From Patescibacteria group bacterium (GTDB lineage Bacteria > Patescibacteriota > Minisyncoccia > Phycocordibacterales > UBA918), in assembly GCA_019752815.1 (NCBI GenBank), contig JAIELQ010000008.1, forward strand, positions 1 to 34,398: DNA of 34,398 bases, read 5' to 3'. The position numbers were made by a program, and so were the translations under genes. Position 1 is the first letter of the stretch; each line of letters begins with the position of its first letter. Positions 27,638-34,398 of the stretch are shown in pieces. The notes below the pieces were generated by a model. It worked only from the letters and a program-made list of their open reading frames with translations. It was not told the DNA's origin and ran no database searches.

Positions 27638-28063
27638 ATGTCATTTGAATCAGAAAAAAACGCAGAAGGAATGGAACGTGAGCCAGCCCGATTAAGTCTA
27701 GAAGAATTTACGGAAGTATTCTTCACCTCTGGTTCAGATAGAGAAGCGCCAGCGTTTCAAGAAAGATGTGCTGATTTGAATGTTCCGAATGCTGGAGAAG
27801 CGACGCTAATTGTTGAAGGCTACAAAATTAATGTCAATGTCAACAAGGAGAACGGTATCACAATTATGGATGACGCCGAGTCACAAGCTAGTTTAGCTGC
27901 TATCCGCGAACTAGGATTTTATGGCGGCGTAACTAATGAAACTACGGGACAATGGTTGTCGGGGGCAAGTTTCAACCCTGAGGATATTGCAGCAGAACAA
28001 AGAGCTCAACATACAATTGATCGTGTTAAAGGTTTTGCAAATCGTATGATTGGGCGTAAATAG
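27638..28063 (+). CDS. Hypothetical protein (141 aa)
   Basis: MSFESEKNAEGMEREPARLSLEEFTEVFF...; no family recognised. Confidence 0.65.
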   Translation: MSFESEKNAEGMEREPARLSLEEFTEVFFTSGSDREAPAFQERCADLNVPNAGEATLIVEGYKINVNVNKENGITIMDDAESQASLAAIRELGFYGGVTNETTGQWLSGASFNPEDIAAEQRAQHTIDRVKGFANRMIGRK

Positions 28064-28358
28064 ATAAAAACAATGGATCTTGTTTAAAGTAAAATTTTAC
28101 ACAAAAAAACTGTTTCACATGACACAAATATCAATTTTTTATCAACAGTTTTTGAATGAAAATATATATTTTAAGCCATATCTATATAGGAAAGGTGTCT
28201 TTTGCTAATGTCTCTTATCCACCTGTTAGACAAGTTATCCACTGTTGACGACTGATAGGGACAGTCTATGACAATCACTAAGTTGAAATGGGTTCAGGGA
28301 CAGCAATTCAAAGATACCCATGTTAAAATTATGATGTTATTAAGATAATTTGTTTCAT

Positions 28359-28784
28359 ATGCAATTAGTAGATCGGATCAATCGAACCAATCGTTTAACT
28401 GAGGACCATGCTAAGTTAATTCTGCGTCTATCAGTAGGTTTTCTTGTTTTATTACACGGTATTTATAAATTACAAAATCCTGGTGCTATGGATTTTGTGG
28501 GGGGAGCGTTTGCTAGCGTTGGACTACCGTCCGCACTCGCATATTTGGTATACATTGGGGAAGTAATCGCACCAATTATGTTGCTTGTCGGATACCAAAC
28601 TCGGATTGCCTCATTACTTGTTGCCATCACTATGGTTGTAGCTATTTTATTGGTGCATACGGGCGATCTCTTTGCATTATCAGAGATGGGAGGTGGGTAC
28701 GCCCTTGAACTCCAGGTAATGTTCCTCGCCGGAGCAGTGGCCATATTTGGACTAGGTGCAGGGAAGTATAAGCTGGTCAAGTAG
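28359..28784 (+). CDS. DoxX family membrane protein
   Basis: LILRLSVGFLVLLHGIYKLQNPGAMDFVGGAFASVGLPSALAYLVYIGEVIAPIMLLVGYQTRIASLLVAITM; start ATG overlaps a parS-like site. Confidence 0.88.
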   Translation: MQLVDRINRTNRLTEDHAKLILRLSVGFLVLLHGIYKLQNPGAMDFVGGAFASVGLPSALAYLVYIGEVIAPIMLLVGYQTRIASLLVAITMVVAILLVHTGDLFALSEMGGGYALELQVMFLAGAVAIFGLGAGKYKLVK

Positions 28785-28796
28785 AAGTTAAAGAAT

Positions 28797-28829
28797 GCCG
28801 TAAAAACAGCCCGCAAGGGCTGTTTTTGG
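28797..28829 (+). terminator. Intrinsic terminator
   Basis: AAAAACAGCCC-gcaa-GGGCTGTTTTT. Confidence 0.85.
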
Positions 28830-28839
28830 TTGAGGGGGT

Positions 28840-29018
28840 GGGAGAATCGGTCACGAATCACTAAGTACATTATTTCGCTACGCTCATAATCTCCAAAGTG
28901 TTCGCGACCCCGACTCGACTGTTGCTAAAGCAACATGTCTCCGTCTTTCGATTCTCCACGTAAAGCGCGCAGGCGCTTTACTCTGGCCGCAAAAAAGACC
29001 CTTTCGGGTCTTTCTTTG
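28840..29018 (+). repeat. tRNA-Gly(GCC)-associated triple-hairpin-like element copy H (divergent)
   Basis: GGGAGAATCG repeat of tRNA end (28840-28849 vs 29027-29036); GGTC a CGAA t CACT...ATTAT..ATAAT...AGTG TTCG c GACC; internal TTTCGATTCTCC; GTAAAGCGC-gcag-GCGCTTTAC; CTGGCCGCA..TGCGGCCAG palindrome into tRNA. Confidence 0.65.
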
Positions 29019-29019
29019 T

Positions 29020-29089
29020 GCGGCCAGGGAGAATCGAACTCCCGACCTATCGTTGGCAACGATACGTTATACCACTTAACCATGGCCGC
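29020..29089 (-). tRNA. tRNA-Gly (anticodon GCC)
   Basis: GCGGCCATGGTTAAGTGGTATAACGTATCGTTGCCAACGATAGGTCGGGAGTTCGATTCTCCCTGGCCGC; no encoded CCA. Confidence 0.93.
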
Positions 29090-29102
29090 AAATATGGAAT
29101 TG

Positions 29103-29783
29103 TTACTTTTCTAACTCCTTAGTAGCTAACTCTATCCAACGCATCAGCTTTTTCTTCAAAAGAGTACTGCCGATTATAGTATTACCAACGCCAAAATGCA
29201 ATGTTCGCTTGGTGCTGCGCCCGGTAATAACTTGGTTTTTATAGAACTGACCGGCATTAAGTCCAGTTTTCTTGCACCAGTGCTTCATACAGGTGACTTC
29301 ATCGAGATCAGGGTAGAGGAGTAGCCAGAACCGAATAGAACTCTTCTGAACGCCTAAATACGTCGTCAGGAAGCGGATAAAGATACGATGTAGATCAGTG
29401 CGACTGTTAGCCATTCGGATCAAACGCTCGTTTTGATTATCACCCTCGCTCACATACAACATTAGGCCAGCAATAAACAATTGGGAGGTGCGGTAGTTTT
29501 TGTATTCAATTTCGGCCAACCGTACCACTTCAGCATATTGCCCCTTACGTTCTGTATTGCGAGCCTTATTTATCAAGGCTAAACGTTTGGTATTTTGCAG
29601 TGTGGCTTTTTCAGCATTATCAGTTGCTATCTTTTTTGAAAATGGTTCATGCGCAAGCCAGTTACTTAATGTACTCACTGAAACGTCACAAATTTTTGCA
29701 ATTTCGTTATAGGTAAAGCCCCGTTTGCGAAACGCGAGGGCTTGCTCATACGCATCTTGTTTGTAGTGGCGAACTTTTGTCAT
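29103..29783 (-). CDS. HTH protein with LAGLIDADG-like C-terminal domain
   Basis: KRGFTYNEIAKICDVSVSTLSNWLAHEPFSKK HTH; LFIAGLMLYVSEGDNQNERLIRMANSRTDLHRIFIRFLTTYLGVQKSSIRFWLLLYPDLDEVTCMKHWCKKTGL. Confidence 0.65.
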   Translation of the reverse strand: MTKVRHYKQDAYEQALAFRKRGFTYNEIAKICDVSVSTLSNWLAHEPFSKKIATDNAEKATLQNTKRLALINKARNTERKGQYAEVVRLAEIEYKNYRTSQLFIAGLMLYVSEGDNQNERLIRMANSRTDLHRIFIRFLTTYLGVQKSSIRFWLLLYPDLDEVTCMKHWCKKTGLNAGQFYKNQVITGRSTKRTLHFGVGNTIIGSTLLKKKLMRWIELATKELEK

Positions 29784-29827
29784 TGCAAAGTGTGTATATT
29801 ATATACTGACACGACGTTTCATTTTGA

Positions 29828-29862
29828 TGTTAAAAAAGTAACCGGGGATATCCGGTTACTTT
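29828..29862. terminator. Intrinsic terminator
   Basis: AAAAAAGTAACCGGggatatCCGGTTACTTTT. Confidence 0.8.
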
Positions 29863-29884
29863 TACGTACGCTATTCAACTGTGC

Positions 29885-30028
29885 TTAAACGGCTGGCGCT
29901 TGAGACACCACATCAATAGTGGCCTGATACTGCATCCCAACATAGAAGGAAAGAGCAGGGATGACACCTAAAAAGAAAACAATAGCTAATAATTTTGAAT
30001 ACCACGTGACTTTGTTAAATGTAATCAT
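29885..30028 (-). CDS. Small membrane protein (47 aa), missed in the ORF track
   Basis: MITFNKVTWYSKLLAIVFFLGVIPALSFYVGMQYQATIDVVSQAPAV; terminator downstream. Confidence 0.75.
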   Translation of the reverse strand: MITFNKVTWYSKLLAIVFFLGVIPALSFYVGMQYQATIDVVSQAPAV

Positions 30029-30088
30029 ATGTATAAGTATATCGTAGGTTGCTACCTATTGTAGGTGGGCGCGGTGAATTAATTTGCG

Positions 30089-30733
30089 TTAATTAAAATC
30101 TATTACCTCGTTTGATTGCATTGGCACAAAATCGATACCCTTGGCTGCCAACTGAGTTTTAAAGATTCCATGGGTGAGCTTGAGTCCTTCTTCATTAAGA
30201 ACAGCATCATGAACAGGGAAGGCTTTCTGGGGATTGACCGCAATAGCATATTTGATGGCATCAGCGGCTTTACACCATGGTCCAGCTACAGGCAGGGCCA
30301 GGACTGGCACCAATTTGTGGGGTTGAATATATGCGTCGCCGGGGTAAAACAACTGCTCTGCCACGAAGAAACCGATATTTTGCACTTGTCCTACTTCTTC
30401 AAAAATTTCAACATGTTTACCAGGAAACGCTTCAACCATAACGCCACAACATTCAGTCGGTGTTGTGTCCGGCAAGACTTCATACACCACCCCAAGTTCA
30501 GTTAGTATTTTTCCTACGCTTTCATTAGTAATCACCTTGGCCTGGGGGTTATTTTTAATAATTTCAGTCAGTGATTCACTGTGAAGATGATCAGCGTGTT
30601 CATGTGTAATCAAAATAATATCCAAATCCCGTACTTCATTTTGAGCAACACTAAAGCGCCCCGGGTCAGTGAGTATTCGTTTGCCCGAAACTTCAATAAG
30701 TAAACAGCATTGTCCAAATTTTGTGATTTGCAT
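30089..30733 (-). CDS. MBL-fold metallo-hydrolase (UPF0173-like)
   Basis: MQITKFGQCCLLIEVSGKRILTDPG, ILITHEHADHLHSESL, FYPGDAY, FPVHDAVLNEEG. Confidence 0.9.
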   Translation of the reverse strand: MQITKFGQCCLLIEVSGKRILTDPGRFSVAQNEVRDLDIILITHEHADHLHSESLTEIIKNNPQAKVITNESVGKILTELGVVYEVLPDTTPTECCGVMVEAFPGKHVEIFEEVGQVQNIGFFVAEQLFYPGDAYIQPHKLVPVLALPVAGPWCKAADAIKYAIAVNPQKAFPVHDAVLNEEGLKLTHGIFKTQLAAKGIDFVPMQSNEVIDFN

Positions 30734-30839
30734 GGAGTAATTGTAGCAAATTCAGGGGAGGGGAACGAAAAACAGCACCGAGAGAGAGACGGGACTGTCT
30801 CTCCAGCGATGCTGGTATTTGGTACCCCAACTTTTGCAC

Positions 30840-31442
30840 TCAGATGGCATTAACAATCATCATAAACGAAACATCTTCTTCTCGGAATAAATCCAATTCA
30901 AAGTTGTGACGTTTAAGAGCTTCGTCCAGTCTCTCAGGAACGTAATAACTCATGGTGAGACTCTTCGCAGCATCGTTGATGTATTCGGCCATTGCGGGTT
31001 TATTAGCATTCAACAATCCCGATGCACCGGGAAGCAAGCTCTTCCGAAGCGAACTGAGCACAACATCAAGATCTTTTTCCGGTGTATGCATCAGCACATT
31101 CAAGAGCAAAAATCCGCCGAAGTACATTGGGTAAAGCTCTCCGAGCAACCGTACATCGCTGATCATGAATTTCAAACCAGGGAATGTTGCTTGGCAGTAC
31201 GTCACGCTTGCTTCTGATGGATCAACCCCAAGATAGTCCCGGACACCGTAGGCTTCGAGTGCTGGAATTGCCCGACCAATTCCGCACCCAATATCGACTA
31301 CAGGGCCATCAGGGTGGTCGCGAAACATGCCATAGGTAAAATCGTCAGCCCAGAGCGGTTTATCGACAGTATCGCCGGCGCGAATGCGTCGATCATAGAA
31401 TGAGACTGCCTCACGTTCTTGAGGGGAGAGCGTAGTGAGCAT
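30840..31442 (-). CDS. Class I SAM-dependent methyltransferase
   Basis: GPVVDIGCGIGRAIPALEAYGVRDYLGVDPSEASVTYCQATFPGLKFMISDVRLL. Confidence 0.85.
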   Translation of the reverse strand: MLTTLSPQEREAVSFYDRRIRAGDTVDKPLWADDFTYGMFRDHPDGPVVDIGCGIGRAIPALEAYGVRDYLGVDPSEASVTYCQATFPGLKFMISDVRLLGELYPMYFGGFLLLNVLMHTPEKDLDVVLSSLRKSLLPGASGLLNANKPAMAEYINDAAKSLTMSYYVPERLDEALKRHNFELDLFREEDVSFMMIVNAI

Positions 31443-31538
31443 ATTATAACCTCCAATGGGCTCAAAATCTTTTCATACAGTACAACTATCTTATAGTAAT
31501 GTCTAGTGAAAGGATTTGATTCACCTGCGAAAGGGATT

Positions 31539-31744
31539 GGGACTCGGTCCTTACAGGACCAGTACCCCAAATTGGCTGGATTGTTTCGCAAGCTCATAAT
31601 CCAGCTCAATCGGGCTTCGAGTCCCTCCCAGGGACTCGAACTCTACGAGTTCAGTACACCTTGTCGCCATTTTGTTTCCTTGCAGTCACAAAATTGCTGG
31701 CAAGGTCTTCGAGTCCCTCCCGCGAGTGACATTTAGTCACTCGC
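31539..31744 (+). repeat. tRNA-Arg-associated tandem triple-hairpin elements (copies E1 and E2)
   Basis: E1: GGTCC-TTACA-GGACC AGTAC CCCAAATTGGCTGGATT...AATCCAGCTCAATCGGG CTTCGAGTCCCTCCC; E2: AACTC-tac-GAGTT CAGTAC ACCTTG...CAAGGT CTTCGAGTCCCTCCC GCGAGTGAC-attta-GTCACTCGC; AGGGACTCGAAC at 31630 repeats tRNA end at 31801. Confidence 0.85.
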
Positions 31745-31747
31745 TCG

Positions 31748-31799
31748 AGTGCACACATGAAAAAGACCCCAAATGGGGTCTTTTTCATGTGTGCACTCG
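31748..31799. terminator. Very long palindromic terminator fused to the tRNA-Arg acceptor end
   Basis: CGAGTGCACACATGAAAAAGACCCC-aaat-GGGGTCTTTTTCATGTGTGCACTCG (25-bp arms). Confidence 0.9.
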
Positions 31800-31863
31800 G
31801 AGGGACTCGAACCCCCGACGACTGTTCCGAAGACAGTAATGATATCCACTTCACCACGAGTGC
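31793..31863 (-). tRNA. tRNA-Arg (anticodon UCG)
   Basis: GCACTCGTGGTGAAGTGGATATCATTACTGTCTTCGGAACAGTCGTCGGGGGTTCGAGTCCCTCCGAGTGC; no encoded CCA. Confidence 0.93.
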
Positions 31864-31949
31864 GTACGACAGGCATTGCTTTCTGTAGTTTGGAAATAAT
31901 ACGCGTCTAAACAAGAAAAAGCAATGTTGTTCTGCTACAATAGTCTGTA

Positions 31950-33419
31950 ATGATTGCTCACTCGTCGATTCCGCTTGAGGTTAAAAAAGTATCAGACGCG
32001 CTTGAGATGGCGGGGTTTGAAGCGTATTTGGTGGGGGGATGTGTACGGGATTTGGTGACCGGTCGGGCACCAAAAGACTGGGATATCACCACCAACGCCC
32101 ACCCTGACCAGATCATGGCGTTGTTTCCTGATAGTTTTTGCAACAACGACTATGGTACTGTCGGGGTAAAGAACGAAGAAACCGAGGATCTGCGGTTAAA
32201 GGTGGTTGAAGTGACGCCGTACCGGAGCGAAGGCACCTATACTGACGCCCGTCGGCCGGATTCAGTTACATTTGGTGTAAGTTTGGAGGAAGACCTGGCT
32301 CGCCGGGACTTTACCATCAACGCTATTGCGTACCGGATTAAAACAAATGAGACTGTCGATTTATATGATGGAGTAGGGGATATTCGTAAAAAACGGATTA
32401 AAACTGTCGGTAATGCCGAGGAACGATTTGGCGAGGATGCGCTGCGGTTAATGCGCGCGGTACGCCTGGCAGCTGAGCTTAACTTTATGATTGAGAGCGA
32501 GACTATGGCTGGAATTATAGCTAAATCGTCACTGCTTGAGAAAATTGCTATCGAACGGGTTAGTCAGGAATTTGTAAAATTGATTAACTCGAACGCTCCA
32601 ATGCAGGGAATTGCCCTACTTGAGAAGCTCGGACTACTACCATACGTACTCCCAGAAATTATTCCGGCTATTGGCTGTGAACAGGGCGGAATTCATGCCT
32701 ACGATGTGTTTGAACACAGTTTACGCACACTGCAGGCAGCAGCCGATAAAGAATTCAGCACCAACCTGCGTTTGGCGGCGTTACTCCACGATATTGGTAA
32801 ACCAGCGACGCGGGGCACAGGTGGTAAAAACAAACACTATACGTTTTTTGGGCACGAGGTGGTAGGAGCCCGCATGGCTAAAAAGATACTGCAGCGCCTG
32901 AAAATGTCCCGCGATACTATCGAAGCAGTAGAAAAACTAGTCCGTTGGCACATGTTTTTTAGTGATCCAGATGAAATCACCCTGGCGGCCGTACGCCGAA
33001 CCATTGTGCGCATTGGTGAAGACAACATCTCCAATCTACTTAATCTCCGGGTTTGTGATCGCATTGGTACCGGCAGACCAAAAGAGCAGCCATTTCGCTT
33101 CCGTAAATACAAAGCCATGGTAGACGAGGCTCTGCGCGACCCAATTTCCGTTAAAATGCTCAAAATAAACGGCGAAACAATCATGAATATCACTGGGGAA
33201 AAGCCGGGGAAAAAGCTGGGATATATCCTAAATACCTTGTTGGAGGAGGTGTTGACAGACAGTGGAAAAAACACCGCCGACTACTTAGAATCCCGTGTTG
33301 TAGAGCTCAATCAAATGTCTGAGGCAGTACTCGCCACCCTCGCTGAAGCTGGTAAAAAGAAACAAGCCGAGGAAGAAGCTGCTGAACTAAAGAAAATCGC
33401 CAAAGAACACAACGTTTGA
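31950..33419 (+). CDS. cca: CCA tRNA nucleotidyltransferase with HD domain
   Basis: YLVGGCVRDLVTGRAPKDWDITTNAHPDQIMALF, RRDFTINAIAY, LRAALLHDIGKP-type HD motif. Confidence 0.94.
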   Translation: MIAHSSIPLEVKKVSDALEMAGFEAYLVGGCVRDLVTGRAPKDWDITTNAHPDQIMALFPDSFCNNDYGTVGVKNEETEDLRLKVVEVTPYRSEGTYTDARRPDSVTFGVSLEEDLARRDFTINAIAYRIKTNETVDLYDGVGDIRKKRIKTVGNAEERFGEDALRLMRAVRLAAELNFMIESETMAGIIAKSSLLEKIAIERVSQEFVKLINSNAPMQGIALLEKLGLLPYVLPEIIPAIGCEQGGIHAYDVFEHSLRTLQAAADKEFSTNLRLAALLHDIGKPATRGTGGKNKHYTFFGHEVVGARMAKKILQRLKMSRDTIEAVEKLVRWHMFFSDPDEITLAAVRRTIVRIGEDNISNLLNLRVCDRIGTGRPKEQPFRFRKYKAMVDEALRDPISVKMLKINGETIMNITGEKPGKKLGYILNTLLEEVLTDSGKNTADYLESRVVELNQMSEAVLATLAEAGKKKQAEEEAAELKKIAKEHNV

Positions 33420-33512
33420 TAAAGAATATTGAATAGGGAACATTGAAAATAGGAACTTATTATTGAGCATGATAGTATAAATTTTTAGAAGCTCTATTAG
33501 GAAGGAACTGTG

Positions 33513-33782
33513 ATGAAAAGTCTTGAAGCTGCAGGACTGTCGATTGAAAAAACTGGAGTTGGGACGGACGGCGAACTACACACAATACGCTTAAAAAGTA
33601 ACTATGTGGCTAGTATCTGCTACAGAGCCCAAACCGATCAAACGGCAGTGCACAAAGCCGGAGTCTGGAGCAATATTGTCATGCGTCCCGAACTCAACAA
33701 GTCGCAGTTGGCAGCAATCCGGTTACATCTGAGACAGGAAACAAAGCGATTTGAGGAAAAAATGTTTGACGGTCAGAAATGA
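33513..33782 (+). CDS. Hypothetical protein (~89 aa)
   Basis: AGGAAGG before ATG; followed by terminator GACGGTCagaaaTGACCGTC. Confidence 0.65.
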   Translation: MKSLEAAGLSIEKTGVGTDGELHTIRLKSNYVASICYRAQTDQTAVHKAGVWSNIVMRPELNKSQLAAIRLHLRQETKRFEEKMFDGQK

Positions 33783-33798
33783 CCGTCATTTTCATTTA
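33769..33798 (+). terminator. Terminator
   Basis: TGACGGTCA-gaa-ATGACCGTCATTTTCATTT. Confidence 0.75.
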
Positions 33799-33818
33799 TT
33801 TATAGAAATATACAGTTT

Positions 33819-33852
33819 AGGACTAGAAATCGTTTGATTTCTAGTCCTTTTC
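33819..33852 (-). terminator. Terminator for the convergent zinc-finger gene
   Basis: AGGACTAGAAAT-cgtttg-ATTTCTAGTCCTTTT. Confidence 0.75.
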
Positions 33853-34077
33853 TTCATCTGGTACATAATCCTGTGGGTACGGACCTCCTGGTTGCCAGTC
33901 TTTTTTCTTGCCGGTACCACCGCAATAGTCACATGAACCACCACAGCCCGCACAATTACAGTTAACGCAACCCAAGTAGGCACACACCGCCCGCTCTACT
34001 TCAGTGACACATTGGCACCCGCAACCATCAGGCTCACTGCCCGAGCCCCGGCAAACGGGGCAAGCTTCATTGCTCAT
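33841..34077 (-). CDS. Small Cys-rich protein with DnaJ-type CxxCxGxG zinc-binding motifs
   Basis: CPVCRGSG...CGCQC...CVNCNCAGCGGSCDYCGGTGKKK; 78 aa. Confidence 0.75.
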   Translation of the reverse strand: MSNEACPVCRGSGSEPDGCGCQCVTEVERAVCAYLGCVNCNCAGCGGSCDYCGGTGKKKDWQPGGPYPQDYVPDEEKD

Positions 34078-34173
34078 GGTACACCCTCCGTTTCTTGAAA
34101 TACTATAAACAAATTTACAAAAAATACTACGTAACCAGAGATTCTCAGACTTATTTTCAAAACAGAGCGAAGG

Positions 34174-34343
34174 AAATCGCCTAAATTATGACTAAAACGT
34201 ATCTGGATATACGTTGCAGGAATAATTTAGGCGATTTACACAGCTATGTGCTGAAAATATGGTCGAGAAAATAAAAAGGCCTGAGAGAATCGGGAGCTGA
34301 TTGTTAGATAATCCGCTTGCGATGCCCTCAGGCCTTTATTTTT
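34174..34343 (+). ncRNA. Candidate structured RNA / nested hairpins ending in a terminator
   Basis: AAATCGCCTAAATTAT (34174-34189) / ATAATTTAGGCGATTT (34222-34237), inner ACGTAT..ATACGT; then AAAGGCCTGAG...CTCAGGCCTTTATTTTT. Confidence 0.4.
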
Positions 34344-34398
34344 AGAGCGTTACTTATTATGAGAGACAATGGTCTCTATGTGGCGCCAAACTAATTGA

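Larger units (their letters stand above)
26847..28365. promoter_or_regulatory. Cluster of ten parS-like palindromes GTTTCAYRTGAAAC
   Basis: Sites at 26847, 26890, 26927, 26985, 27159, 27352, 27417, 27443, 28112, 28352; compare bacterial parS TGTTTCACGTGAAACA. Confidence 0.7.

Noticed and set aside
31539-31744. CRISPR array (repeated CTTCGAGTCCCTCCC units)
   Set aside because: Only two irregular units, repeats derive from the tRNA T-arm, no cas genes in the window.
31651-31914. 87-aa reverse ORF across tRNA-Arg and the element
   Set aside because: Runs through the tRNA gene and palindromes; spurious.

Overview
The window looks like part of a Patescibacteria/CPR (Parcubacteria-like) chromosome; this is inferred from gene content and protein style, with no search run. 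Recognisable genes: a glycolytic pair (partial pgk, tpiA), a type IV pilus operon (pilB, pilC, two prepilins, a PilX-like protein), nusA, a family II pyrophosphatase, tig, clpP, RNase Y, HU, an S1 protease, a GATase, an ECF sigma factor with a DUF5667-like partner, CorA, Nudix, YraN, DoxX, an HTH/LAGLIDADG-like protein, an MBL-fold hydrolase, a methyltransferase and a CCA-adding enzyme. There are four tRNA genes (Gly-UCC, Pro-UGG, Gly-GCC, Arg-UCG), none with an encoded CCA.

The main discovery is a family of about nine small non-coding triple-hairpin elements. Each has a short hairpin, usually with a TTACA loop, then an (C)AGTAC/CTGT linker, a long imperfect hairpin with a conserved asymmetric internal loop, and an 8-12 bp hairpin. 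Stem sequences differ between copies while pairing is kept. All four tRNA genes carry such an element directly behind their 3' end, bounded by a direct repeat of that tRNA's own T-arm/acceptor sequence (26 bp exact at tRNA-Pro). Tandem and nested copies are visible. This suggests an undescribed tRNA-3'-end-targeting mobile or structured element.

Other strong signals are a cluster of ten parS-like palindromes (GTTTCAYRTGAAAC) with DnaA-box-like sites at about 26.8-28.4 kb (candidate oriC/centromere), and several orphan structured-RNA candidates with their own promoters and terminators around tig/clpP.
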